Origin: Marinobacter sediminicola
Lineage (GTDB): Bacteria > Pseudomonadota > Gammaproteobacteria > Pseudomonadales > Oleiphilaceae
Assembly (NCBI RefSeq): GCF_031157525.1
Contig: NZ_JAVIXR010000005.1
Span: 124,001-188,000 of the forward strand
Direction: 5' to 3'
DNA length: 64,000 nt
A program made the position numbers and the translations under genes. Below are positions 54,876 through 63,797 of the stretch, piece by piece; position 1 is the stretch's first letter, and each line of letters begins with the position of its first letter. The notes under the pieces were generated by a model. That model made no database searches. It worked only from the letters and a program-made list of their open reading frames with translations, and had not been told where the DNA came from.

Positions 54876-56698
54876 GATAGCCTCGCTTGCTGGTGATCTG
54901 TGAAAGGCGTGGGGGAGCCGGTCAGGGTGATGGCCAAGGGGTTGGGTACCCAATGGCTCTGGTTGCCGGTGTCCGGCTGCAGCTTTCGGGTTAATAACGA
55001 TTCGGTTTTCAGTCTTGGCTGGTCCCAGCCAAGCTGCGTCAGTCGGTGCTGAAGTTCCGGGTGGTGTTGGGCGTATTGGTCCAGCAGCCTGCGAACCCGC
55101 GCCCAGAACCGGGTTTCTGCAAACCCGTAAGCGTCTTCGAGCAGCAGGGCCAGTTCGCTCAGGTTGTAGATGAACAGAGTGTCCACGGCCAGCTCCCGCA
55201 GGGCTTCGGGGCCGGTCATGCGGTAATAGAGATCATCCGGTGCCTGGTCGTAACCGGCTTGGCGTTCGCCCAGATCCGGCTCTGGCGTGGTGGATGGTAG
55301 ATAGTTGCGGGCGTACTCCACGCTGTCGTGAAAATCCCGAAGTAAGAGCGCGTTGGGCCAGCCGTCTCGCATCACCAGAAGGCTGTTTTGCGCGTGGGCC
55401 TCCAAGCCAGCGCCGTGGGCGACCAGCATGTGCCAGACCGGCAGAATCAGAGCCGAAAGCGTGGCGTTCAGCCAAGGTTCAAAGCCGTAACGTTCTACCC
55501 AAGGCTCAATGAACGGCTGGCCGTCTGGTTGCCATTGAAACAGCGCGTTCAGCGGCACCGCCTGTTCGCCCTCGTGCAACCGCGAACTGAGGCTGGTGCG
55601 CCAGATGGCGGCCAGCTCGCCTTCAAGCGGGTGCTGCCCGGGCAGAGTGCCGGGCTGCGCGGTAAAGCTCAGGCTGGCGTATTCCGGTAACAGCCGCAGC
55701 GGGTAATCCCCGGAAAGCCTTGGGTCTGATTCAACAATCGCTTCCAGCCAGCGGCTGATGGCGGGAGCCGACGGCACCGAATGCGGCTCCAGATGCCGGC
55801 GCGACGAGGTGTTGTGAATGCCCAGTGGCAGCTTGAGGCAGGCCTTCTCGGGGCGGTTCATATTGAACAACGAGCGCAGGGACTGGCTGGGCTGGTAGCG
55901 GTCGCCCAATGGCCCGAGATCGCGTATATCGAAATCCCCAAGCTGTTTTGTCAGCGGCCCGGTACTGAGGTGTCGCCATTGCCACGGATGCATCGGCACT
56001 GCACCGTAGTCTTGCCAATTAATACCCACCCGATGAAACGCTGCGCGCAGCAAAAAGGCGGGTTCCTCGCCTAGCTCCGCTTGCCAGAATGCCAGATCTG
56101 GCGCGGGCAGCTGGCTATCCAGATAGCGGCGGGGTACGGCCACCCAATACAGCCGGAAACCGGGGCTGGTTTCCGGGCTATAGCGCATCAAATCGTCGGC
56201 GCCAAAGCCCAGCCGGCTTTTGAAACACGGGTGGTAGGGGTGCCCTTCATGAATGGCCCGGTCCAGCGCTTCGCCGTGCAGCGAGCGCCGATTGTGTAAC
56301 CTGAGGGTTTGATGGCTGTTGCGAAGCTGTTCTTCGTTCGCGAGGGTGGCGGCCAGTTCTTCCAACAGTATCTGGTGCTGTGAGCGGGAACCGGGTAACT
56401 CGTGAATAAGTGCTGGCAGGTCTACCGTTACCGGACGCTCATTGCGGTAAAAACTCAGGGTGTCGATGTCCAAACGTACGCGGCTGAAGCCCCGCACCCG
56501 GCCTCGGCAGTGGGCCTGCAAAGTGCCCACCGGAAAGTTCAGCCACTGCCAGCCCTCGCTGCGGAAATCGGTGTTGCAGCAGGGAGTAATGCCTTCAAAC
56601 AGCAAGGCTTCCAACAACTGCCGAAGCACCCGTTGCCTGGGTGATTCCGAACGCGCAGGTGTCAGGGCCGCCTCGGCAACCGGGTTACGCAGCGCCAT
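54872..56698 (-). CDS. asbB: IucA/IucC-family siderophore synthetase AsbB
   Basis: 608 residues from the ATG at 56698, which has GAGGTG upstream and overlaps the end of asbA by 14 bases. NIS synthetase signatures: HPCFKSRLGF, HPWQW, KLPLGIHNTSSRRHLEP, GLEAHAQNSLLVM and LLRDFHDSVEY. Condenses the citrate-spermidine intermediate with a second arm, per the Bacillus pathway. Position second after asbA supports AsbB over AsbA, but the two are paralogues and the names are assigned by order. Confidence 0.9.
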   Translation of the reverse strand: MALRNPVAEAALTPARSESPRQRVLRQLLEALLFEGITPCCNTDFRSEGWQWLNFPVGTLQAHCRGRVRGFSRVRLDIDTLSFYRNERPVTVDLPALIHELPGSRSQHQILLEELAATLANEEQLRNSHQTLRLHNRRSLHGEALDRAIHEGHPYHPCFKSRLGFGADDLMRYSPETSPGFRLYWVAVPRRYLDSQLPAPDLAFWQAELGEEPAFLLRAAFHRVGINWQDYGAVPMHPWQWRHLSTGPLTKQLGDFDIRDLGPLGDRYQPSQSLRSLFNMNRPEKACLKLPLGIHNTSSRRHLEPHSVPSAPAISRWLEAIVESDPRLSGDYPLRLLPEYASLSFTAQPGTLPGQHPLEGELAAIWRTSLSSRLHEGEQAVPLNALFQWQPDGQPFIEPWVERYGFEPWLNATLSALILPVWHMLVAHGAGLEAHAQNSLLVMRDGWPNALLLRDFHDSVEYARNYLPSTTPEPDLGERQAGYDQAPDDLYYRMTGPEALRELAVDTLFIYNLSELALLLEDAYGFAETRFWARVRRLLDQYAQHHPELQHRLTQLGWDQPRLKTESLLTRKLQPDTGNQSHWVPNPLAITLTGSPTPFTDHQQARLS

Positions 56699-58502
56699 GG
56701 TGCACCTCAACAGATCGCTTGCGATGTTCGCTGGGCGATGCGGCTTGGGTGCGACGGCACAGCGGGTTGGGGATGCTGGTATACACTGCCATCTCCAGTT
56801 TGGCATTCAGCTCATCAACATCGTGCACGCGGGTCAGCAGGTTGCCTTTGTAGGGTAGGCAGCTGGCTTCGAGCAGCATGGCCACCAAGGGGCGCGCCGG
56901 ACCATCAAGCCGCAAAAGTTCCGACTGCAGGAAGCCGCGCAATTGCCGCAGCAGCGCCGCCTCAGAAACCAGCCCATCTACACCAAAGCGTGCGATCACT
57001 GAAAACAGCTGATTCACGATCAAGTAGTAGCAAAAGCGGTCGCGAATCATCGCGTCCCTATAGAAGAGTTCCGGGGTGTGGCTAACATCCGGGCAAAGAT
57101 CGGTCAGTAATTCGCGACGGCTTTCCGACAAGTAGTAACCTTGGTTATCCCGGTAATAATAGGTGTCCGGGTAACCGCCCCGCAGGTCAAGAAGGCTGTT
57201 CTGTTGGTGGGCTTCCAGCGCGATACCGTGCTCGTCATAGAGCCGAAGAGCGGGTGCGATGGCGCAGGAGAAGTAATGCTGGAACCAGTCCTGACTGACC
57301 GACGCCAGGCTTCGGTTTTCATTCAGTGCCAGGCCTTCGATCAGGCTTAACAACCGGGAATTGCGCCCCGGGAGCGGGTCTTGCGTCAGGGCCGCAATGC
57401 TGATCACATCCTGGTTCTGCCCCTCAACGAACGGGTTTTCCCGAAAAATCACTTCAAATCCGCTTTCGGCCTGCCCGGGGAGGTTCACCGTTAAGTAGGC
57501 TGGGTCTTGCAGGATACGGAACCCAGGCTCGCTTTCGGCAAAGCCGGTTTGTGCCAGCAGCCGGGCCATCACTACGCCAGCGCGAAGTTCGGGGACCTTG
57601 TTCACCCGCAAGGAGTTGGTCACTTTGACCGGAATGGAGAACTTCAGCATCCAGTCCGTTTGCTCGCTGTACACCGTCCGCACGGAAGACGTTGCAGAGA
57701 ATTCCGGCCCCAGCGCCCCTAGAGGGAAAATTACACCAGCTTGAATGGCGGCTTGGACAGCGGGCTGTAGCAATAACCACTGGGCTTGCAGCGGGTGGGC
57801 GGGTATCAGAATGTGGTTGTCGGGCAGGTTCAGTGTGGGGTGGCCGCCGTTGATCAGCATCTCAGCCATCGCGCTAGCTGGCACAGCGGCTGCGGAATCT
57901 TCCACCACGCAGGATTTGTGAGCCATGAAGTAATGCAGCTGAAACTGGTCCGCCAATTCCGGGGCGTAAGCGTCTTGCTGCCATTCCGACATGCCTTGCC
58001 GGCTTTTTGGGGTGGGATGGCTGGCGTGGCCGAACAGCAGGGATTGTTCGGTCTCAAGAAAGCGGTTCAGGTAAAGGCGTGGGTCGTGCTGGCGTTTGGC
58101 AATGTAGCGGGTCATCACGCCGTAGCTGTCGGTCAGCCGGTGCAGTAGCTCCAGTTCCCGCAGTTTGCGGAGCTCTGGCACCATGCCCGCCGAACGAGCG
58201 TAGAGCTCCCGTACCAGCAGGCACATGGCCTGAAAAGGTTCAATCTCGGCCCAGCAATAACGGCCGTTCAGCCACTGGTGCACCTTGCCGTAGCGGTGGC
58301 GACCCAGGTCGGAATGATAAAGGATATCGATGGTGAGGCGGGAGCGCTGGGTTTCAAGCGACAGCTCGCAAGTCCATTGGCCAGACTGGCGAGTTGAAAT
58401 GGTATTTTCCCGCCACTGGCCGGGGTCTATCTCTTGCAGATAGCCATGAAGAAAAGCCTGCAAGCTGGCTTGTTCGGCAATCGCGCGGGCGGACGGTCCC
58501 AT
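56685..58502 (-). CDS. asbA: IucA/IucC-family siderophore synthetase AsbA
   Basis: 605 residues, first gene of the operon, GGAG seven bases before the ATG. NIS synthetase motifs: GHASHPTPKSRQGM, LIPAHPLQAQWLLL, KFSIPVKVTNSLRVNK, ALEAHQQNSLLDLRGG and YYRDNQGYY. In B. anthracis AsbA joins citrate and spermidine, the first committed step. Upstream is a weak Fur box inside a candidate promoter, so it should be iron-repressed. Confidence 0.92.
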   Translation of the reverse strand: MGPSARAIAEQASLQAFLHGYLQEIDPGQWRENTISTRQSGQWTCELSLETQRSRLTIDILYHSDLGRHRYGKVHQWLNGRYCWAEIEPFQAMCLLVRELYARSAGMVPELRKLRELELLHRLTDSYGVMTRYIAKRQHDPRLYLNRFLETEQSLLFGHASHPTPKSRQGMSEWQQDAYAPELADQFQLHYFMAHKSCVVEDSAAAVPASAMAEMLINGGHPTLNLPDNHILIPAHPLQAQWLLLQPAVQAAIQAGVIFPLGALGPEFSATSSVRTVYSEQTDWMLKFSIPVKVTNSLRVNKVPELRAGVVMARLLAQTGFAESEPGFRILQDPAYLTVNLPGQAESGFEVIFRENPFVEGQNQDVISIAALTQDPLPGRNSRLLSLIEGLALNENRSLASVSQDWFQHYFSCAIAPALRLYDEHGIALEAHQQNSLLDLRGGYPDTYYYRDNQGYYLSESRRELLTDLCPDVSHTPELFYRDAMIRDRFCYYLIVNQLFSVIARFGVDGLVSEAALLRQLRGFLQSELLRLDGPARPLVAMLLEASCLPYKGNLLTRVHDVDELNAKLEMAVYTSIPNPLCRRTQAASPSEHRKRSVEVHHGAA

Positions 58503-58533
58503 GTCGACACTCCAAAGTCAGAATTTGGAGTAA

Positions 58534-58562
58534 ATCTAAATGAGAACCATGCGCAGTTGAAA
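58534..58562 (-). promoter_or_regulatory. Candidate asbA promoter with weak Fur box
   Basis: On the minus strand, -35 TTTCAA (58557-58562), 17-base spacer, -10 TTAGAT (58534-58539). A Fur-like segment ATGAGAACCAT (58540-58550) fills the spacer and matches the consensus core at 9 of 11 positions but only 11 of 19 over the full site. Supports iron repression, weakly. Confidence 0.4.
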
Positions 58563-58588
58563 CTTATTTACATCTTTTACATTTGGTA

Positions 58589-59956
58589 TCAGGCCGTGGG
58601 TGACATGATCAAACGCTGGGGTCGAAAACGAACAAACAGCGCCAACGCCAGGCCAAAGGTCAGCCATTCCGCTATCGGCAGCGCCAACAGCAGTGGCCAG
58701 TCCGGCGCAAAGCGGGCGATGCCCACCAGTAACAAAGCCGGTAGAACCAGGCTGCGGGAGAAGGCCACCACCGCGGAGGGCAGGGGTTGGTGGGTGGCAG
58801 TGAGATACACTGATAGCAATACATTGATGCCGTTCACCAGGAACAGCGGCCAGAGGATGACCAGGTACTGATCGGCCAGCTGCGCCGTGGCCGGGTCTGC
58901 GGAGGTGTCGAGGAACAGGCGAACGACATCATTGCCGAATAGCCAGACAGTGCCCACCAGTGCCAGGGCCAGAGTTATAATCACCGTGGCACCGCAACCC
59001 ATAAACCGGCGAATGCGCTCGGCGTTGCCGGCCCCCAGATTGTGGCTGATCAACACGTGCATGGCGTCTGAAATGCCGTAAAACACCATCAAGCTGAGGA
59101 ATATCAGGTAATTCACCACGGTGAACGCGGCTACACCGGCCAGCCCCTGCGAACTCATCAGCAGCCAGTTTATCAACAACATCACCAGCCCGACCGACAT
59201 CTCGTTGATCCACTCTGATACGCCATTGGCGAAGGCTTTGGTCACTTCGCGCCAGTTCTGTTGCCGCAACCGGAACGTCAGTTTGCGCGCGGGCTTGGCA
59301 AAGTAAAGCGCCAACACGGAGAGCTGCAGCACCTGGGCTATGCCGGTGGCGATGGCTGCGCCGCGCAGGCCGTAATCGAGATACCCTACCAGCAACGCAT
59401 CCAGTGCGATGTTGGCCGCCGCACCCAGCACCAGTGCCGTGGTGGCCAGCCCTGGAAAACCGTCTACCCGCACAAAGTAATACAGCACCATGGTGAACAG
59501 CTGCAGCACCATCACCCAGATGATCACCAGATAGTACTCGGACATCAGCGAGAAGATGTTGGGAGAAGCCCCGAGCAATCGATAAATGGGTTCATGGAAC
59601 AGCAGCCCGACGAGTGCGCCGGTTAAAGCCAGCGCCAGAGTTACCGTTATACATTTGCTGAAGATTGCAGACGCGGCAGCCCGGTTCCCTTCACCGAGAT
59701 AACGACCGGCCCGCACAGTGCCGCCAATGGCCAGCGCCAACGCCAGCCCGAACATTAACGTAAACCAGGGAATCTGCAGGTTTAGCGCCGCGAGCGCGTC
59801 AGCACCGGCAAAGTTGCCGATGAAAATGCCATCCACGATGCTGGCGGTGGTCAGCGCAAGCAACCCGGCCACTGAGGGTAGGGCATAGCGGAAAAAGGCC
59901 GGCCAATAGGGGCCGGCCAGGATCGGATCGTTGGCTTGGTCGCCAGGGTGAGTCAT
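58589..59956 (-). CDS. MATE-family efflux transporter
   Basis: 455 residues, about twelve membrane segments. MATE features: FFRYALPSVAGLLALTTASIVDGIFIG, GGTVRAGRYLGEGNR, ATGIAQVLQLSVL and AMHVLISHNLGAGNAERIRR in the second half. ATG at 59956 chosen because the longer form from 60040 overlaps trpC and is not homologous. It lies upstream of asbA on the same strand, 86 bases away with the asbA promoter between, so it may form its own unit. It could export petrobactin; position is the only evidence. No strong ribosome site precedes the start. Confidence 0.88.
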   Translation of the reverse strand: MTHPGDQANDPILAGPYWPAFFRYALPSVAGLLALTTASIVDGIFIGNFAGADALAALNLQIPWFTLMFGLALALAIGGTVRAGRYLGEGNRAAASAIFSKCITVTLALALTGALVGLLFHEPIYRLLGASPNIFSLMSEYYLVIIWVMVLQLFTMVLYYFVRVDGFPGLATTALVLGAAANIALDALLVGYLDYGLRGAAIATGIAQVLQLSVLALYFAKPARKLTFRLRQQNWREVTKAFANGVSEWINEMSVGLVMLLINWLLMSSQGLAGVAAFTVVNYLIFLSLMVFYGISDAMHVLISHNLGAGNAERIRRFMGCGATVIITLALALVGTVWLFGNDVVRLFLDTSADPATAQLADQYLVILWPLFLVNGINVLLSVYLTATHQPLPSAVVAFSRSLVLPALLLVGIARFAPDWPLLLALPIAEWLTFGLALALFVRFRPQRLIMSPTA

Positions 59957-59978
59957 GGGGTTGCCGTGGTTCGATGAA

Positions 59979-60788
59979 TCAGCTGAACAGCTCTTGCAGC
60001 TTCTCGCCGGGTTCCGGCGCACGCATGAACGACTCGCCAATGAGGAATCCGTAAATACCGCGCTCGGTCATGGCCTGCACGTCTGCGCGGGTCATAATGC
60101 CGCTTTCGGTAATGGCCAACCGGTCAGGGCCAATGCGCTGATGCAGATCGAAGGTGGTGTCCAGCGACACGTCGAAGGTGTGCAAGTTGCGGTTGTTGAT
60201 GCCCACCAACGGCGTACTGAGGGTCAGGGCGTCATCCATTTCTTCGCTGTTGTGCACTTCGACCAGCACATCCAGCCCAATTTCATGGGAGATACCTTCC
60301 AGTTCCTGCATCTGGTCTTTGGTAAGGCAGGCGGCAATCAGGAGGATGCAGTCGGCGCCAATGGTGCGGGCTTCATATATTTGATAAGACGCGACCATGA
60401 AGTCTTTGCGGATGACGGGCAGGCTGCAGGCGTTGCGGGCGGCTATCAGGTAGTCTTCGTGGCCCTGGAAGAAGTCGTGGTCAGTGAGTACTGACAAGCA
60501 GGCGGCGCCGCCTTTTTCGTAGCTTTCGGCGATTTTGGCGGGCTCAAAGGGGTCGCGAAGTATGCCTTTGCTGGGTGAGGCTTTTTTGATTTCGGCAATG
60601 ACGGCTGGTGTGCCGGCTTCGATGCGCCGGCGCAGGGCGTTGGCGAAGCCCCTTGTCGCAGGCTGGTCGCCAGACATGGCCTTGAGATCTTCCAGGCTCG
60701 TTTGCCGTTTGCGAAAGTCGATTTCTTCCCACTTTGTTTCTACGATTTTGCGCAGGATGGTGGGGGTTTTGTCGTTTTGCTTGTTCAT
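59979..60788 (-). CDS. trpC: Indole-3-glycerol phosphate synthase
   Basis: 269 residues, a single-function enzyme closing the indole ring in tryptophan synthesis. TIM-barrel motifs: [62 protein letters not shown] and [10 protein letters not shown]. Last gene of trpGDC, 14 bases after trpD. The MATE gene begins 22 bases downstream on the same strand. Confidence 0.97.
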   Translation of the reverse strand: MNKQNDKTPTILRKIVETKWEEIDFRKRQTSLEDLKAMSGDQPATRGFANALRRRIEAGTPAVIAEIKKASPSKGILRDPFEPAKIAESYEKGGAACLSVLTDHDFFQGHEDYLIAARNACSLPVIRKDFMVASYQIYEARTIGADCILLIAACLTKDQMQELEGISHEIGLDVLVEVHNSEEMDDALTLSTPLVGINNRNLHTFDVSLDTTFDLHQRIGPDRLAITESGIMTRADVQAMTERGIYGFLIGESFMRAPEPGEKLQELFS

Positions 60789-60802
60789 TAGAATTTCCTG
60801 GC

Positions 60803-61831
60803 TCAGAAGCAGTGTGAAAAGTCTGCCAGTTCCGCGAGTTTTCCGGCCGCCAGGCCAGAGCCCATTGCGTCCAAAGCCATTTCCACGCCCATTCTGGCGG
60901 TCGGAGCCAGGCCGGCTACATAGATGGCTGCGCCGGCGTTCAGGGCGATCATGTCGCGGGCTTTTTCGGCCATTTCATCGTGGCCTCGGCCGAAGGCGGC
61001 TTTGATCAGGTTCAGGGACTCTTCTGCAGTATCCACGGACAGCCCCACCAGAGTTTGGCTCTTTATGCCGAGGTCTTCCGGGGTGATCTGGTATTCGGTG
61101 ATCTCGCCATCTTTCAGTTCTGCCACATGGGTAACGCTGGCCAGGCTGATTTCATCCAGGCCGTCTTTGGAGGCCACCACCATAATGTGTTCGGAGCCCA
61201 GCTTGTGCAGTACTTCGGCCATGGGGCGGCAGAGGGCTCGGCTGAATACACCAACCAATTGCCGTTTAACGCCCGCCGGGTTGGTCATGGGGCCCAGTAT
61301 GTTGAACAGAGTGCGGCAGCCCATTTCTTTGCGCGGGCCCACGGCGTGTTTCATTGCACCGTGATGGCTTGGGGCGAACATGAAGCCGACGCCGATTTGT
61401 TCTACGCAGCGGGCGACCTGTTCAGGCGTGAGGCTCAGGTTGATGCCTGCTTGTTCAATCAGGTCGGCACTGCCGCTTTTGGAGGACACCGCGCGGTTGC
61501 CATGTTTGGCAACAAAGCCGCCAGCGGCAGCAACAACGAAAGCGGAGGCAGAGGAAACGTTGAACAGGTTGGCGCCGTCACCGCCGGTGCCCACGATATC
61601 AACCAGTGGCTCGGCTTTGATGGTTACGCCGGAGACCAGCTCGCGCATGACTTCCACAGCGCCGGTGATTTCATCAACGGTTTCACTTTTTATCCGCAAA
61701 CCCATGAGCAGGGCGCCGATCTGGGCGTCGGTGGCTTCGCCGTTCATCACGATGCGCATCACGCTTTTCATTTCTTCCCGGGACATGTCGAGGTTTTCGG
61801 CAACCCGGTTCAGTGCGTCTTTCATGTTCAT
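60803..61831 (-). CDS. trpD: Anthranilate phosphoribosyltransferase
   Basis: 342 residues. Motifs: [22 protein letters not shown] (phosphoribosyl-pyrophosphate loop), [42 protein letters not shown] and [22 protein letters not shown]. Starts 14 bases after trpG. Standard length and neighbours. Confidence 0.97.
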   Translation of the reverse strand: MNMKDALNRVAENLDMSREEMKSVMRIVMNGEATDAQIGALLMGLRIKSETVDEITGAVEVMRELVSGVTIKAEPLVDIVGTGGDGANLFNVSSASAFVVAAAGGFVAKHGNRAVSSKSGSADLIEQAGINLSLTPEQVARCVEQIGVGFMFAPSHHGAMKHAVGPRKEMGCRTLFNILGPMTNPAGVKRQLVGVFSRALCRPMAEVLHKLGSEHIMVVASKDGLDEISLASVTHVAELKDGEITEYQITPEDLGIKSQTLVGLSVDTAEESLNLIKAAFGRGHDEMAEKARDMIALNAGAAIYVAGLAPTARMGVEMALDAMGSGLAAGKLAELADFSHCF

Positions 61832-61845
61832 TAGCTGTTGCCTTC

Positions 61846-62427
61846 TTATTGGGTTCGCAGGAAGTTGCGCAGCAGTTCGTGGCCCTGTTCGCTCATGATC
61901 GATTCCGGGTGGAACTGCACGCCCTCAACGGCCAGGGTTTTATGGCGCACGCCCATAATCTCTTCCATGCTGCCGTCGCTGTTGCGAGTCCAAGCGGTTA
62001 CTTCCAGGCAGTCCGGCAGGGTGTTCTGATCAATCACCAGGCTGTGGTAACGGGTGGCTTGCAGCGGGTTATTCAAACCCCGGAAAACGCCCGTGTCTTT
62101 GTGATAAACCGCGGACACCTTGCCATGCATCACGCGCCCGGCGCGAATTGTATCGCCGCCAAATACCTGCCCTATGGACTGATGGCCCAGACAAATGCCC
62201 AGAATTGGAAGCTTGCCGGCAAAATGACGAATCGCTTCCATGGAAATACCCGCATCGTCAGGTGTGCAGGGGCCGGGTGAAACCACCAGCCGTTCCGGAT
62301 TCAGTGCCTCGATTTCCTCAATGGTGATCTCATCGTTCCGGTACACCTGAACGTCGGTACCCAGCTCGGCAAGATACTGGACAATGTTGTAGGTGAAGCT
62401 GTCGTAGTTATCAATCATCAGCAGCAT
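61846..62427 (-). CDS. trpG: Anthranilate synthase component II, glutamine amidotransferase
   Basis: 193 residues. Class I amidotransferase motifs: [44 protein letters not shown] with the catalytic Cys, and [10 protein letters not shown] with the His. Provides ammonia to TrpE, which is not next to it here. Could also serve PabB. First gene of trpGDC. No obvious ribosome site (GGTCCCGATCGCT precedes the ATG). Confidence 0.95.
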   Translation of the reverse strand: MLLMIDNYDSFTYNIVQYLAELGTDVQVYRNDEITIEEIEALNPERLVVSPGPCTPDDAGISMEAIRHFAGKLPILGICLGHQSIGQVFGGDTIRAGRVMHGKVSAVYHKDTGVFRGLNNPLQATRYHSLVIDQNTLPDCLEVTAWTRNSDGSMEEIMGVRHKTLAVEGVQFHPESIMSEQGHELLRNFLRTQ

Positions 62428-62539
62428 AGCGATCGGGACCGTATGTTCTAGCAGTGGATGTGTTCGCCATGCGGGCGGCGCTGTTTAAAAGGAGATATAC
62501 AGCGCACCTTGCCTGAGGTTTGGCGCAAACAAGCAGAGG

Positions 62540-62568
62540 ATTATTGCAGTCCCCCGCCTTGGGTACAA
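62540..62568 (-). promoter_or_regulatory. Candidate promoter of trpGDC
   Basis: On the minus strand, -35 TTGTAC (62563-62568), 17-base spacer, -10 AATAAT (62540-62545, five of six). It would give a leader of about 105 bases. A hairpin CCCCGCC/GGCGGGG (62552-62558 with 62574-62580) overlaps the -35 region and spacer. No attenuator leader peptide was recognised. Confidence 0.5.
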
Positions 62569-62830
62569 TATCGGGCGGGGTGGGAGGCCTTTATTAAGCC
62601 TGCGCCTGAAGAGCAAAATGCCGTGCTTAAGCGCACCGTGTTCGCTGGTGGGCATGATGAACGCGCGAGCGGGTGCAGGCGTGGCAATTCGCACCATGCT
62701 GGTTGCCTCTGGTGAAGGTTACTGTATTGGTTGGGAGCCAGTTCTCAGGCTTTACTGAAAAAAGGCGTCACTGTTAGTAAGCTTTTGATATGGTTGCTGG
62801 AGTGAAGCGCTGGTTCGAATTTGGAGGGGC

Positions 62831-62860
62831 GGAGTTATACGAACGCATTCGCAAAACTCC
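62831..62860. repeat. Imperfect palindrome, copy 1
   Basis: GGAGTTATACGAA (62831-62843), loop CGCA, TTCGCAAAACTCC (62848-62860): a 13-bp stem with two mismatches. Its core TTATACGAACG recurs inverted in copy 2. Confidence 0.65.
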
Positions 62861-63056
62861 AGAACTAATCAGGGGAAAATACGGTAACTAGCTGATAGGG
62901 ATTGAAATTTGAAACGGGAAGGGTGGAATTATACGGCCATGGTGGATTCGGTAGTAGCTAATAAAGGGCGTATAAATCCGGCGGCAGTCGTGATGGCAAA
63001 TCCTCAAGTGGCTGTTTTAATTGAAGAAGGTTTTGTTTTTGGGCGTGCGTTCTAAT

Positions 63057-63103
63057 GGGGTTTTACGAATGCGTGATATAAGAACTCGTTCGTATAATTA
63101 GCT
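63057..63103. repeat. Related palindrome, copy 2, inverted orientation
   Basis: GGGGTTTTACGAATGCG at the left and CGTTCGTATAATTAGC at the right; the reverse complement reproduces copy 1 (TTATACGAACG ... CATTCGTAAAACCCC) with about 15 extra bases in the loop. It ends 26 bases before the HNH start codon, so it might also be an operator. Confidence 0.6.
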
Positions 63104-63128
63104 GTTAATCAACCAAACGGAGGAAGGT

Positions 63129-63797
63129 TTGGCAATTTCAGACCCGGACACCAAAATGCTATGGGGAAGAGCCGCAGGCATCTGCTCTAATCCCACTTGC
63201 AAAGCTGACTTAACCGGCTTGGTTGAGCAGGGAAACTACAATGTGGGAGAAATGGCTCACATTATCGCCAAGAGTGCAAAAGGCCCGAGAGGAGCGGGTG
63301 CGGGCGGGAGTGACTCTTATGACAATCTGATTTTGCTTTGCCCCACTTGTCATCGCCACATTGATAAATCACCAGATGGGACGTACACGGTCGAGCAACT
63401 TCATGCTTGGAAAAAGCAGCATGAAGACACGATCAGAGCTCAAGCTTCTGAGCTCCGATTCTCTGATCGTAATGAGCTTGTAGAAGCGGTTTCAAGGCTA
63501 TTAATTGAGAATCGCAGTATCTGGATGGAATACGGTCCGGAATCCATCCCGGCCCAGAATGATCTTGGCTCGAATGCTCATAGAATTTGGAACTTACGAA
63601 AGTTAGACACTGTGATTCCAAATAACAATAAAATCATCAACATGATTGAAAATAACTCTAGCCTGATAGATGCCGCTGACTACCAAGAATTTATAAACTT
63701 CAAAAATCATGCTAAATCTTTTGAGCAGAATCAATATACTAGGTTGGATCACTACGTAACATTTCCTCAAAGTTTTGCAAAGGCTTTTAGTTTATGA
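63129..63797 (+). CDS. HNH endonuclease-like protein with uncharacterised C-terminal domain
   Basis: 222 residues. TTG start with GGAGGAAGG five bases upstream. N-terminal HNH nuclease with zinc cysteines C19 and C24 (ICSNPTC) and C71/C74 (CPTCH), catalytic His44 in GEMAHIIAKS, Asn66 in YDNLILL and His75. The C-terminal 110 residues (SRLLIENRSIWMEYGPESI, RKLDTVIPNNNKI, FKNHAKSFEQNQ, FPQSFAKAF) look like a separate domain that I recall from other putative defence proteins but cannot name. GC is about 37% over 63481-63780 by hand count, against about 55% in a sampled asb line. Overlaps the next gene by ATGA. Likely part of an acquired conflict or defence module. Confidence 0.82.
   Translation: MAISDPDTKMLWGRAAGICSNPTCKADLTGLVEQGNYNVGEMAHIIAKSAKGPRGAGAGGSDSYDNLILLCPTCHRHIDKSPDGTYTVEQLHAWKKQHEDTIRAQASELRFSDRNELVEAVSRLLIENRSIWMEYGPESIPAQNDLGSNAHRIWNLRKLDTVIPNNNKIINMIENNSSLIDAADYQEFINFKNHAKSFEQNQYTRLDHYVTFPQSFAKAFSL

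Larger units (their letters stand above)
62581..63128. other. Gap between trpG and the HNH gene: repeats and short open frames, no recognised gene
   Basis: The gap between trpG and the HNH gene runs from 62428; this entry covers the part beyond the trp promoter. Two short opposing frames at 62458-62715 (+) and 62485-62697 (-) look spurious. A plus-frame segment starting at ATG 62654 reads GAGVAIRTMLVASGEGYC and resembles the C-terminal AIRT block of TrpE/PabB enzymes. Plus frames 62790-62891 (33 codons) and 62909-63055 (TTG, 48 codons, ending ANPQVAVLIEEGFVFGRAF) have protein-like composition but no match I know. Two related palindromes occur at 62831 and 63057. I interpret the stretch as a recombination scar or remnant. 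Confidence 0.45.

Noticed and set aside
60980..61834. 284-codon plus-strand frame antisense to trpD
   Set aside because: Shadow of trpD, which carries all its catalytic motifs.
62458..62715. Opposing short frames at 62458-62715 (+) and 62485-62697 (-)
   Set aside because: They overlap each other and the candidate trp promoter, and neither shows a domain or convincing ribosome site.
62811..62828. GGTTCGAATTTGGAGGGG, resembling a tRNA T-arm
   Set aside because: The flanking bases do not form the T-stem and no anticodon or acceptor stem is nearby.
62831..63103. Integron attC sites
   Set aside because: The palindromes have attC-like symmetry, but consensus R' (GTTRRRY) boxes and an integrase are not seen, so they are reported only as repeats.
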